From Lonicera japonica (lineage: Eukaryota; Streptophyta; Magnoliopsida; Dipsacales; Caprifoliaceae): 64,000 nucleotides of DNA. Shown here one piece after another: positions 47,486 to 59,838 of the stretch. The DNA lies in the NCBI GenBank assembly GCA_021464415.1, contig CM038469.1:10022501-10086500 (forward strand), read 5' to 3'. The position numbers and the translations under genes are program-made. The notes under the pieces are model-generated. The model did not search any database, had not been told where the DNA came from, and was given only the letters and a program-made list of their open reading frames with translations. Every line of letters starts with the position of its first letter. Within the stretch, counting starts at the first letter, position 1.

Positions 47486-48149
47486 ATAGTGAATGGCTTA
47501 ACTAGGGGTGTTTGGGTAGGAAACAAAGTAATAGGGAATTCCTTTTGAACATGTTCAATAATTCTTTCTTCATTAAACTTATCCCACCATTTGATAAAGA
47601 ATTAGCAGATGGCCATTTTGACTAGACAGTATAGTTGACTCAATTAGTGGGTTTTCCAAATTATATTGCCAATTAAGTATCCGTGGAACTTTGTACTTGC
47701 TGGTGAATTAAAAAAGTAAAGTTATTCTTTCAATGTTTGGGTTGTATTTTGCTTTACTAAAATGCTCTACTTGGTGCTGTAAAGGCACTGGAAATAGTGA
47801 GATTACTAGCCCATATTTCTCCCACCAAGTAATGAACCAGAATGAGATTTTACTTTCGAATTTGTGGTCAAATTATATAAACCACGGGTGACTGAATGAC
47901 TGGTTTTGGTAGAAGAAGATCTTCATCCATGCTTTCATATAATCTTGGTAGCAGTAAAGATTATTTTGACCTTGGAGGGTTTAAAGATTTGAAGGATGTT
48001 TTCCTTATTCAGAAATATGAGTTAACGTTTTGATATAAAGTAAATAACATTGTGTGAACACCTTATTTTGATATAAAGTAAATATACACACATACTATAT
48101 ACATGTGATACAGCTTAACGAAGGAAGTAAAAAGGACACCTGGATAACT

Positions 48150-49632
48150 TGGCGAAAACAATGCGAGTTATTACACCCAAGTGCAGGTGCTTGGTCAAGT
48201 AATAAATACTCGGTAAGTCCGAGTTCGATCCACGTGGAGGATAGTAGTTCTTTGAGTTGTGAAAGTCTCTTTCAAGAGGATGATGAGAAAAGAAAGGAAA
48301 AGATGATAGACTTGGATAATAAGAAAGGAAATTGAAACTAAATTAACCAATAGCAATAAAACTAAATAAAACATGCAACTAAAACTAATCATAAAGGTAG
48401 CGAAACATTACTATGCTAAAGGAAACTAAACTACCATAATAAGAACATGGAATAAAGCTAAATAAAATAAACACTAAAAACAGCGTACTAAATTAATTAA
48501 ATGCGTGAAAAACTTTAATTAAAATCAAGAATAAAAAGCGCTAGGGATATCCATAAGTTCCGGGCAACACAACGGGCAATTCGATGGACCGAGAATTATT
48601 TTCTAATTAATTTTTCTTTACAAATTAGTCTACTATCCACAAGCTAACTAATCTCATAAACTCGTATCTTTCATAATAATTCATGCATGACATGAACTAT
48701 ACATACTAATGCTAATTATGGAATCAATTCGCATTACTTAATTTTACCGAAAACACCTGTTTATTAAAGTGAACTAGTGCTTGACACTATAAAATCTTTT
48801 ATTAAAACTGATTTTAGAAATATTAAGTAAAAGCCATAATTTAATTCAAATAGGTTAAAACATGATTAAAATCAAATTTGAATTAAAACGGGGTAGTGGA
48901 AACACAAAATTGGTAATCTCGGTATCAAAAAATAAGGATTAAAACTACTACCAAAAATAGCGCATTCTAATTTGAAATTATAAAGATACAAAACCAATTA
49001 ATTTATAGAGTATAAACCGCTCTCTAACTCGACCGGCTAGGGTTTAGTGCAAAAACAATGATTCAAACTAGTTTGGTTCTTTTGTGGAAAGGATTTTATT
49101 AAATTTATTATAAAAATATGTGATTAGCATACTAGGATAATAATTTAATAAAAATCAGATTTATAATGACCTATTAACCTATAGAAAATTAATTAGAATT
49201 GAATTCGAGTCCGAAAAATTAACGCTTTAGCATACCCATTCCTTACGGACCCCTAACTAATGAACTAGCCAAACATATCTAATAAATTCATGGACAATAA
49301 ATTATATAAATAAAACATCGTATATAAATTCATTAATTAAAATCTAAATAAAATCATAAGCATGCAAAATTCATACGAAGAATTAATAAAGCAGTAAATA
49401 AATTAAGAACTTGAAATTGAAGTGCGCGCGTAAACCAATAATTAAATCTGAAAATTAATCTTCAAAATTGTACATGAATACTTCATCTTTACCTGCGAAT
49501 TAATACCGAAACTAGTAGAAGCGGTATAAAACAAATCCTTAATGTGTAGAACAAAAATTAAATAAAGAAAGAAGAAGGAAAGAATGGAGAGAAAGAAAAA
49601 TAATGGTGAGAGAGAGAGCGTGTGTGTGTGTG
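48150..49632 (-). mobile_element. LTR segment of a third Athila-like element (element 3), part 1
   Basis: The sequence at 48173-48240 (ACCCAAGTGCAGGTGCTTGG ... GGTAAGTCCGAGTTCGA) matches the conserved end of the Athila LTRs in elements 1 and 2 (ACCCAAGTGTAGGTCGTCAA ... GGTAAGTCCAAGTGTCGA). The rest is AT-rich without frames. I read it as the 3' part of an LTR in minus orientation, continued at 51907-52572 and 62926-63516. The reconstruction rests on order and the two recognisable ends, not on a full alignment. Confidence 0.45.
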
Positions 49633-51676
49633 TGTAACACCCCCGCCTTAATCTACAGGATAACACCCGTAATTAAGACCTGGAGTATCACTAACCCACC
49701 TTAGTAGGACTAAGATAGGTAGATAAAAGAGTATAAACCAACAAGGATACGTATATTATAGAAAGATATGCATGGATTATGAATTAATCCTATAGTTGTG
49801 CGCATGCACTGTAGATATACAAAAAGTTTACCCTATGAACATTCAAAAGAAACATATACAAGTTCCCGGGCTAGTCGTGGCTTCCCGAACCAGCATAGTT
49901 ATTACAAAAATAAATCAGAGTATTAGAGGCTTCTACTTCGTCCCCGAACCCGTCGTCTCCTTGTCCCCCTAGGACTCGTGAGTACCTATAATAGTTTTAG
50001 AAAGCGGAGTGAGCTACATGCTCAGTAGGGGTAGATAATCACATGTAAAACACAATTCAATTTAAAATCATATATTCATTTCACAATGCATGCATATGCC
50101 AATGCAGGTTACCTCCTTTGTGTCAACTATATGACCACGTAGCCAGAATACTAATGCCGAACCAGAGCATAATATAGGCCTGACCGCTCGAGAATAGATC
50201 TCGATGATAACCATAAGTTGGCCAACAGCCTCATAGAATATCATGGCCCATCGGCCCCAGAGGATATCAGTAGATCATAATCGATTTGGACCTCAAGTCC
50301 ACCAATAGAATCATAGCAACAGAATTATTAGTGCCGTACTGTTGTCTAGATTTCTGGGCTACATACCGCTGGCTCTAGACAGCCGACGCTTTGCTTCCCT
50401 CCGGAGGATTAGGGATTTTCAACCCAAGGGCACCAAGCCCCACTTATTTTCCATCCCAGTAGGCATCAACCAATACATAATCCCTTCACAATCGAAGGAA
50501 CCACAACCAAATCATATCCGGATTCATACCAGAATTATATCACATTCAGAATAATATCATAATCATACGAGCTTTCATTTCCATCATCATCAATATAAGA
50601 GATACGCCTCATTTGTCAAGCCATAAGAGTAGTACACATATGCCAAGAACCTCCAAGCAATTGGTTGACACAATGATAATATATATGATATGCAAAGCAT
50701 GCTATTTCATAAATACCTAGCAATTTACGCCACATAATTTCATACTATATCCCTTAGTGGGCATAAACCATCAATAATTCCATTTTTATTTGCAACCAAC
50801 ATGTACACCGCCAAGGGATACCACATATCAATTAGATAACACTTTTTAGTGAGTGTATATGGATATTTTGCTTCAACCCATTCAATCACAACTTTATAAA
50901 TCATAAAAACAATATGAACACTTTCATCTTCAAGTTCCTCAAATAAATAATAATAAAAAACAACAATTATTGAATAATAAAAGCATATTATCATGTTTTG
51001 AAAGCCATAAAACCCCTACCTCAAGTTATTAGCGAAGAAAAGCAAAGAAAGTTGATGATTCAAGCCCATCCCAAGCAATCTCAAGGAAGAAGATGAATAG
51101 TGAGCTAGAAGATGATTTTTACGAGTTTGGAGGGCAAATCTTTGATCGGGAGTGATAAATACGTGAGAAATGCTTAAGAACACCTCTCCTTCTTTCTCTA
51201 GAACTCTTTAGAGGGTTATAGAAATGTGTGGGTCGAAAATGAGTGAAAAAAGGGACAAAACCGACTTTAAATGGGTTAAGTCTGTGCCCAGTTCAGTATG
51301 GTGGACCGGTATGCCAAAAACAGAGTACCGGTCCGCAGTGTAAAATTCCCCAAATTTTTTTATACACCGAACCGGTATGGCAAAAACTGCATACCAGTCC
51401 GCAGCCAATCTTTCTCCCAATTTACATACGCTGGACCAGTATTCCAAAAACTCAATACCGGTCCGCGAGTGAACTTTTTTTTTCCTAACTTGTTTTGGCC
51501 ATAACTTGTCGCTCGGAACTCCGATTAAGACGATCTTTATATCCACGGAAAGGTATTTCAAAGATCTACAATTTACAGAGGAGCTTTTCTCCAAATTATG
51601 AGCAGATAATTTCCAAAATCACATTTTTCACACAAAATAAACATAATTTATATAAAAGTAAACACAGAGTGTTATA
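49633..51676 (-). repeat. Chromovirus 3' LTR (2044 bp)
   Basis: Contains three spaced inverted-repeat units GGACCGGTAT-N12-ATACCGGTCC (variants) at 51303-51334, 51369-51400 and 51433-51464, about 65 bp apart, 212-373 bp from the LTR 5' end. Confidence 0.75.
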
Positions 51677-51906
51677 ATCTCTCCCACTAAACAAAATTTC
51701 ATCCTCGAAATTTAGATATTACACATTACGTAAACAACTCAGGATATTTGCTACGAATTTCTGCCTCTAACTCCCACGTTGCCTCCTCGGATACGTGGTG
51801 TAGCCACAAAACCATCACTAAAGGAATAACCTTATTCCGAAGTACTTGATCACGACCATCTAAAATATGTATAGGACGAGTTTCATAAGTCCCGTTATCT
51901 AACTGA
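49633..51906 (-). mobile_element. Truncated Ty3/gypsy chromovirus (Tekay-like): one LTR plus the end of pol
   Basis: The LTR 49633-51676 (2044 bp) starts TGTAACACCCCCGCC and ends GAGTGTTATA, typical of chromovirus LTRs. Next to it, on the minus strand, 51690-51906 reads the end of a chromovirus integrase/chromodomain (RDQVLRNKVIPLVMVLWLHH, then EATWELEAEI) with a TAA at about 51728. The rest of the element and the other LTR are missing, so a deletion followed insertion. It begins in a (TG)n microsatellite. Confidence 0.78.
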
Positions 51907-52572
51907 TTTAAGGGGAATTTTTAAAATTAATTTGTCGTTACTTAATTCCACGCTTAAATACAAGAAAACCCTACTTTTGTAAAAACTAATTAAACTAGTA
52001 TAGCGAATAAGTAGGAGTCAATCCAAATCCAAGTTAATACCTTAAAAGTAGGAGAGTTTATCGAAATCCAATATTTTAGGAACCAAATTAAAACAGTTTT
52101 TAAATTTTAATTTTTTGAAATTATTTTAACTAAGAAACTAAAAATTAAACTAAACTAATTAAATTAAATCAAGCAAGCAAGTAATGAATAATAAAAAATC
52201 CCAAGGAAAAAGAATCCACCACCACGGATATAATAAAAAAGTATCTAATTATATTTTTAATATTCATCCCTATTATATAAAAAATTTCAAATTCACCACA
52301 TTCTTTCTTTAAAACTAATGTAAATAAAAATAGGCATCGCCTATATCCCCAAATTGGTGATCAGAAGAGATCCTTTCTTTATTTTAAAAACAATTAAAGT
52401 ACTAGAAAGAAAACACACGTTATAGTAGTGGTAATTTCAAAATATATTTTAATTTTCGGGACGAATAATTAAAAATCAATTAGAATTAAATTAGGTCCAT
52501 TACATCCATGGCGGTTTCATCCCTCCCCTTTGGGAGATAATTTAGACAAGCATATTAAATAAATAACACATT
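51907..52572 (-). mobile_element. Element 3 LTR, part 2
   Basis: AT-rich non-coding stretch between the chromovirus fragment and the next Athila element. Assigned to element 3 only by position; no frame or other feature is seen. Confidence 0.35.
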
Positions 52573-54297
52573 TGATAAACGCTTAATATTGTCATTCATA
52601 CGCTCATTTTCGGAGTTGTTTGACGCGTTTATTTCTCTAAAATTACTCGGTTTGCCAACTTATTTCGTGATTAGTCTTGTAGCACTTTTGTATTTAACAA
52701 TGCTTGGAAAGGCACATTTTGTATTTATTTTGCTGTCTTTAGATTTCAAGAAATATTGTATTTAGTACAATAGTGGTATTTTCCATGGACAAAAGGAATC
52801 CAAGAAAGTGGAAGTCTCCATGTGATTAAAGAGCATCCAAGAAAGTGGAAGTCTCCATGTCCATGTGATTAAAGAAAGAAAGTGGAATTCTCCATGTGAC
52901 CAAAGAGCATCCAAGAAAGTGGAATTCTCCACCAAAAATAAAAAAAAAGCATTGTTTATTTTTGGCATCCAACACAACACTCCTATTTATAGTCTTCTTT
53001 GTTGTTTTGGAGAGGACTCTATTATTTACTTCCCATTTCTCAATTTATAGAGAGCTTGTAATAGTTTTTTTTCTAGAGAGAGAAATGGAGTTCACTTTTA
53101 TAATTCTTGTCTCTACATTTATTATGGAGTAAATTTCTTTGCTAAGGCTAAAAGATGAAATTTGCAATGCATTAATTATATAAGTTCAATTCTCATTCCA
53201 TTGTTAGTATTGTTAAATACTTTTTGAATCCTTCATCTTCTCCATTTTTTCAACCATTCATAAGCTAGTAAGATAATTTTCATATGATGATTTGACTTTG
53301 TATGCTTTGTTTACATAGATCTCAAGCATTAATGAGAAAATGATGCACTTGTGTATTTCTTACTAGCCTATGTCCATTCTTTCTTTGAATAAGATAGTTT
53401 TCATTTCCAAGCATGATTAGTCTTTGACCATTCATGGAAACACCATAAATTTGAGATTTTAATCTTTAAATACTTTAATGATATGTTGAGTGCTTCCTAC
53501 ACTTTATGTGATTTTAAGACTTATCATTTTCTTAGTTAAAGTGTTGCCAAAGAGGATCTTTTAAATTTGAATCATAAACAACTTCATTAATCATTTTAAG
53601 GATTCAATTTGTATTTATCAAATAAATCTATATAGGACGGTTTGACCTCCACCTAGACCTCCCAATCTTAGACAAATGAAATGTTATGATCTATCGAGCT
53701 AAATTCCTTATAGTTGGCCATTTTCATAATCAAGTCATTTGCCTAGGGGAAACTAACAATGAGTTCTTAAATGCCTAGTTTAAATTTATGCCTTTTCTTT
53801 TTGTGTATTTTAAGTTTGAATCTTGGTTGCCATTATATGGGAATCCACTTACTTCACACCCTTTGTCACAAGATAAAAATGAGAGATACACTTGTGTTGA
53901 TCTTTGCTTACACCCTTACTTTATATGGCATTTATATGGGAATGGTTTGCTTTTGCTCCACACCTTTTTGCTTAGAAATGGGTAAAATATTCAACACTTA
54001 GGAATTGCATTGAGAACTTTGAATGAGGTTGATTTTACTTAACTTTGCAAAACAAATGAATTGTATAATGCCTTAGTCTTTTCTCATCTATTGTTACATC
54101 ATTTTAATTTTTATTGCAAGACTTTAAAATCAATCATTAAAATCAATCAATTAAATTCTCTTAACAAAACCTTGGACTCGTAATCACCGCATCGTCTTTC
54201 CGACTATCCTTGTGGTTCGACACTTGAACTTACCAAGTATTATAACTTGACAACCTGCACTTGGGTACCTAAGCGTGAAAGTATTTTCAGCGTGTCA
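52573..54297 (+). repeat. Athila element 2, 5' LTR (1725 bp)
   Basis: Starts TGATAAACGCTTAATATTG. Four copies of AAGAAAGTGGAA(G/T)TCTCCATG spaced about 35 bp lie at 52802-52935. The last third resembles the element 1 LTR; the first part does not. Confidence 0.92.
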
Positions 54298-54303
54298 ACT
54301 TTT

Positions 54304-54321
54304 TGGCGCTGTTGCCGGGGA
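54304..54321 (+). promoter_or_regulatory. Primer-binding site (tRNA-Asp) of Athila element 2
   Basis: TGGCGCTGTTGCCGGGGA, one base different from the site in element 1 (T for C). Confidence 0.85.
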
Positions 54322-54473
54322 TACGGCGAAAGATGGATTACAGATTTTGTACAAAAATTCACTTTGTAAGTATTCTCTCCATTTGTAAATTATTTTTCCT
54401 ACTTATTATTATTTATTTATTTTTAGGTGAAAATTTTATTCAAGATCACCCTTCCGGGCTTATGCCCGAAAAT

Positions 54474-55733
54474 TTGTACATTGATCTTCGCATAAGTCCA
54501 CAAGAGGCCAACCACTACCAAGGCATCCTACTCCTTCACCTACTCCGTCTGAAATGGATAACGAGGACAATGAGTCAAATACCGGAAAGAACAATAATCA
54601 CCATCCTCCAGTTCGAACAATGAGGGATTATCTTCAACCACCTCGGATGACGTCTAATTCTTGCATCATTCTTCTCACCGGACAAGCGGGAACATTCTCG
54701 TTCAAGCCAGGTATGCTTCAACATATCCCCTCTTTCCATGGTATGGAATTTGAAAACCCGTACTTATATTTGAAAGATTTCAAGGAAGTTTGCTCCACGT
54801 TTCGTGAGGCAAACATCAATGAAGAAGTAATGCGTTTAAAACTTTTTCCTTTCTCCTTAAATAGAAAGGAAAAATATGGTTGAATGCTCAAAGACCGCAA
54901 TCTATTCGGTCTTGTCAAGTACTTCAATCGGAGTTTTTAAAAAAATTCTTTCCCGTCCATCGGACCAACGCTTTGAGAAGGGCGATATCCAATTTTTTGC
55001 CAAAAGAAAATGAAAGTTTTTACAAGTGTTAGGAAAGATTCAAGGAACTTTTAAATGCATGTCCTCACCATGGCCACGAAACATGGAGCCTTGTAAGCTA
55101 TTTTTATGAATCTCTTACTCCCGAGATGCGTACATTTATAGAGACCATGTGTAATGGTCAATTTTTGAGTAAAAGTCCCGAGGAGGCCTTGTTGTATTTT
55201 GATGATTTGGCAGAGGGTGCCCAAAATTGGAACACCTATACCGAGAAACCTAATGCCAAACCTCCGAGAAAGGGTGGGTTGTACCAAATATCCAATGATG
55301 ATGACATGGGGGTAAGGTTGTTCCAATTGTCTAAGAAGGTAGGGCCTTAGAGACAAACAAGCTTAAAGATGTCAATGCAACGTCATCAAGTCAATTGTGT
55401 GTAATTTGTGAGAAGGTGGGGCATTCCACGGAGGAATGTCACACAATCTCGGCCTTCAAAGAAGTTTTTCAAAGCCCCTCACAAGTAAATGCTATGAACT
55501 CGTATCCTAGACCACACAATGATCCATTTTCTCAAAGTTATAATGAAGGGTGGAGGAATTATCCTAACTTTAGTTGGGGGGGAAATCAAAATGCTCTTCA
55601 AAATGCAAATCCAAACTCATACCAACAAAGACCACCTCCACCTCAAAATAACTCTTTTGGCCAAACTAATCAAAATCCAAATTCAAATTTGGAGTCTCTT
55701 TTACGGCAATTTATAGATAAGACCAATAGATAG
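54474..55733 (+). pseudogene. Athila element 2 gag, broken
   Basis: Same protein as element 1 gag: PPRMTSNSC start region, gag domain with LKLFPFSL, then knuckle [14 protein letters not shown] near 55395-55440, which runs in frame into the Asn/Gln-rich linker. Lesions: frameshift near 54870, TAG within the FYKCWERF-equivalent at about 55029, frameshift near 55345, TAG at about 55731. Confidence 0.88.
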
Positions 55734-58700
55734 GTTAGTGATTTGAAAACTCAAATGTCCAAACTCACAACCGCATTGTTTACTCAAGAAAAAGGAAAGT
55801 TTCCATCCCAACCCTTAGCTAATCCCTGAGGCCAAGCTTTAGTGATTAATGAGGGTGAATTGAGTGGCAATGTTGAGTAGTTGAAATCCATCACCATCCT
55901 TAGGAGTGGGAAAGAGATTGACAAAACTATAGTTCCTAAGGCCAAAAAGCCGGTGGACATATGTGAGTCAAGCCAAGTTGAGAAGGTCACCATTGAAGAG
56001 AAAATGAGGGAAGAAGAGAGAGTTGGAAAAGAGGATTTGGAGAAAATAAAGAGTAGTGTCAAAATCCCTTTTCCGAAAAGGTTATCTCAACCTTTGAAGG
56101 AGACCCGAAATGCCAAAATCCTTGATGTGTTCACACAAGTGAAAATTAATATTCTATTGCTTGATGCGGTGAAACAAATCCCTTCTTATGCAAAACTTTT
56201 AAAAGATTTGTGCACCACTAAGCGGCGATTGAATGTTAAAAAGAAGGCATTTATGGCTGAACAAGTGAGTTCAATAATGCAAGGCACCCAAATCCCAAAA
56301 TTCAAAGATCCCGGTTGCCCCACTATTTCATGTTTGATTGGCAACTTTAGAATAAAAAATGCCTTATTTGATTTGGGTGCTAGTGTTAATGTTTTGCCAT
56401 ATTCTGTTTACCAACAATTGGGTTTAGGAGAGCTGAAACCCACAAAAGTCACGATCCAATTGGCGGATCGATCGGTCAAGATCCCAAGGGGAATTGTAGA
56501 AGATGTTTTAGTTCAAATTGAGAAGTTCTATTTTCCCATTAATTTCATAGTTCTTGACATGCAATCGGTATCCAATCCCGGAAATGAGATTCCCGTGATT
56601 TTGGGAAGGCCCTTTCTTGCAACATCAAATGCTATCATCAATTGCAAGAATGGGATTGTAAAATTGGCCTTTGGAAATATGACTCTTGAGTTTAACATAT
56701 TTTCAATAAGTAATAAACAAGATGATTTTGATGATGAAATTGAACATGTAAACATGATAGAGTCACTAGTACAAGACCATTTTTCTTCCACTTATGAATC
56801 GGAATCATTGGAAGACTTGCTAACCACTCCCAATGATCCCGAGGAATGTGTACATGTGTTTTCTTTGGATGATAGGAACAATGAAGAACTTTTGAAGCTA
56901 GAAGATGACGTGCAAGTGGAACCACCAAAGCTTGAAGGAAAGATGGAGCTCAAGCCTCTTTCTAGCAATTTGAAGTATGCTTTCCTAGGTGCTTTTAAAA
57001 CTTACCCCGTGGTAATCTCCTCCGAACTCTCAAAGGATCAAGAGGAACGGTTGGTAAGTATACTAAGTAAGTATCAAAAATATTTTGGGTGGAAGTTAGC
57101 TGACCTCCAAGGAATTAGTCCATTAATTTGCACTCACAAAATTCACTTGGAGGAGGGTGCAAAGCCATCAAGGCAATTTCAACGCCGGTTAAATCCTCAC
57201 ATGCAAGAAGTAGTAAAAACTGAGGTGTTGAAATTGCTAGATGCCAAGATCATCTATCCAATTTCGGATAGCAAATGGGTAAGTCCAACCCAAGTTGTAC
57301 CTAAAAATTCTGGGCTTACGGTAGTTAAAAATGAAAATGAAGAGTTAATACCTCAACGAGTCACTACCGGGTGGCGAATGTGCATAGACTACCGTAAGTT
57401 AAATGAAGTCACTATAGAAAGGACCATTTTTCTCTCCCATTTTTAGATCAAACACTTGAAAGAGTAGCAGGACATGAGTTATATTCCTTCTTGGACGGAT
57501 TCTCTGGGTACAACCAAATCGAAATTGATTTTCAGGACCAAGAAAAAACAAACTTCACATGTCCATTTGGTACCTTTACTTATCGAAAAATGCCTTTTGG
57601 TTTGTGCAATGCACCGGCCATTTTTCAAAGATGTATGTTGAGTATTTTTAGCGATATGGTAGAGTAGACCCTAGAGGTTTTTATGGATGACTTTACCGTT
57701 TACGGTAAGTCATTCGATAATTATTTGCTCAATGTTGAAAATGTTTTAGCAAGGTGCATCGAGAAGCAACTCGTCCTAAATTGGGAAAAATGCCACTTCA
57801 TGGTGACAAAGGGCATTGTGTTGGGCCATGTGATATCGGGGAAAGGCATTGAAGTGGACAAGGCAAAGATCGAGCTTATTTCAAAGCTCCCCACACCCAA
57901 GTCAGTCAAAGATGTTCGTTCATTTTTTAGGCATGCAGGGTTCTACCGAAGGTTCATTCAAAACCTTAGTGCTATCGCTAAACCCATGTGCAATTTGCTT
58001 TTGAAAGATGCCCCGTTTGAATGGACCAAAAAAGTGAGGAAGCATTTGTCAAGCTCAAGCACATGCTCACCACCGCACCTATCATGCAAACTCCGGATTG
58101 GAGTCTTCCTTTTGAGCTTATGTGCAACGCTAGCGATTATGCTGTTGGGGCCGTCCTTGGCCAACGCAAAGACAAGAAGCCAGGGGTGATCTATTATGTG
58201 AGCCGAACTCTCAATGAGGCTCAAATGAATTACACCACCACCGAGAAGGAACTCTTGGCTATTGTTTTCGCTCTTGACAAATTTCGGTCATACCTCATCG
58301 GATCTTCAATTGTCATATTTACGGACCATGTAGCACTTAAATATCTTTTCACTAAGAAAGATGCAAAACCAAGGCTTTTAAGATGGATTCTTCTTTTACA
58401 AGAATTCAATTTTTTCATAAAAGATAAGAAGGGTGTTGAAAATGTCGTGGCCGATCATCTTTCTCGCCTTTCATTTAATGACCACATTGAAGAGAGTGCT
58501 ATTAAAGACTCTTTTCTAGATGAGCAACTATTTGCAATCTCAAGTTTGCCATGGTACGCCGATATCATGAACTATCTTGTCACCGGAAAAATGCCAAGTC
58601 CTTGGACTGCACAAGATTGAAGAAAATTCTTGTCCGAAGTCAACCGCTTTTATTGGGATGATCCGTACTTGTTCAAGTATGGGGCGGATCAAATCATTCA

Positions 58701-59838
58701 ACGATGCATTCCCAATGATGAGTTCGAAAGGGTTTTAAGCTCTTGCCACAATGAAGCTTGTGGTGGGCATTTCTCGGCCAAGAAAACGGCCGCCAAGATC
58801 TTGCAAAGTGGCCTTTACTGGCCAACAGTGTTCAAAGATGCCTACCAACATTGCAAAGCTTGCCCGAGATGCCAAATGTTAGGAGGGATTATAAGAAAAA
58901 GCATGATGCCGCTTAATCCAATCTTGGCGATTGAAGTGTTCGATTGTTGGGGAATCGATTTCATAGGACCATTCCCATCCTCTTTCGGTAACCTTTATAT
59001 TTTAGTAGCGGTTGATTATGTTTTCAAGTGGATAGAGGCCCAAGCTTGCAAGAAAAATGATCACAAAGTGGTGATCCGATTTTTAAAAGAAAACATTCTT
59101 ACAAGGTTTGGCACTCCCAAAGCGATTATAAGCGATGGTGGTACTCATTTTTGTAACAAACCTTTTGAATCTTTAATGCAAAAATATGGGGTAAATCACA
59201 AAGTATCACTCGCTTATCATCTGCAAACCAATGGCCAAGCCGAACTTGCCAATAGGGAGATAAAGCAAATTCTTGAAAAGACGGTAAATCCAAATCGTAA
59301 GGATTGGTCATTGCGTCTTAACGATGCACTTTGGGCTTACCGTACAGCTTTTAAAACAATCTTAGGAATGTCTCCCTATCGGATAGTATATGGCAAACCT
59401 TGCCATCTTCCCGTTGAGTTGGAACATAGATCATTTTGGGCAATTAAAATGATGAATTTTGATATCGAAAATGTCGGAAGTAACCGAAAGTTACAACTTG
59501 AGGAGTTGGAGGAATTAAGGAGGAATGCATACCAAAATGCTAAGATAAGCAAAGAACGTGCAAATTTTTTCCATGATAAATCTATTTTAAGAAAAGAATT
59601 TAAACTCGGGCACAAAGTTCTAGTTTATGACACGCGTTTGCATCTCTTTTCGGGAAAGCTGAAATCACGTTGGACCGGCCCATACATTGTTCGACATGTA
59701 TTCCCTTTTGGGGCCGTGAATGTTGACGATCCCAAAACTGGTTTTGTGTTCAAAGTGAACGGACAACGCCTTAAGCCATTTTTGGAATTCCCACCTCAAG
59801 AGGAGTCCACCACTCTTGAAGATCCGACCTATACCTAA
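55734..59838 (+). pseudogene. Athila element 2 protease-RT-RNase H-integrase, broken
   Basis: Protease [10 protein letters not shown] near 56370; RT core from 57100 with [11 protein letters not shown], frameshift at about 57410, then FMDDFTVYG near 57680 just after a TAG (VE-stop-TLEV); RNase [14 protein letters not shown] near 58120 (Asp replaced by Asn); integrase from 58640 with [33 protein letters not shown] and [11 protein letters not shown]. Further stops: TGA near 55829, TAG near 55878, frameshift near 58030, TGA at 58618-58620. The integrase part (58630-59838) is the longest intact frame. Confidence 0.9.

Larger units (their letters stand above)
44191..48040 (-). mobile_element. Decayed pararetrovirus-like (Caulimoviridae-type) integrated segment
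   Basis: Minus-strand coding remnants lie on both sides of a non-coding region that occurs twice as a direct repeat (44191-45085 and 46608-47485). The order reads: 3' coding end, non-coding region, 5' coding part (about 46580-45480), then again 3' coding end and non-coding region, as expected for a tandem integration of a circular genome with an internal deletion. The coding remnants resemble, from memory of the families, capsid-side and C-terminal parts of plant endogenous pararetroviruses; no reverse transcriptase is present. Each non-coding repeat has a TATA-like AT box and an AATAAA about 70-80 bases downstream. Stops and frameshifts are frequent. It abuts a (TA)n/(TG)n microsatellite, a common site for such integrations. 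An LTR retroelement with gag only is the alternative. Confidence 0.45.

Noticed and set aside
54303..54623. Possible earlier gag start in Athila element 2 overlapping the primer site
   Set aside because: The frame starts inside the tRNA-Asp primer-binding site and does not match the gag frame of element 1.
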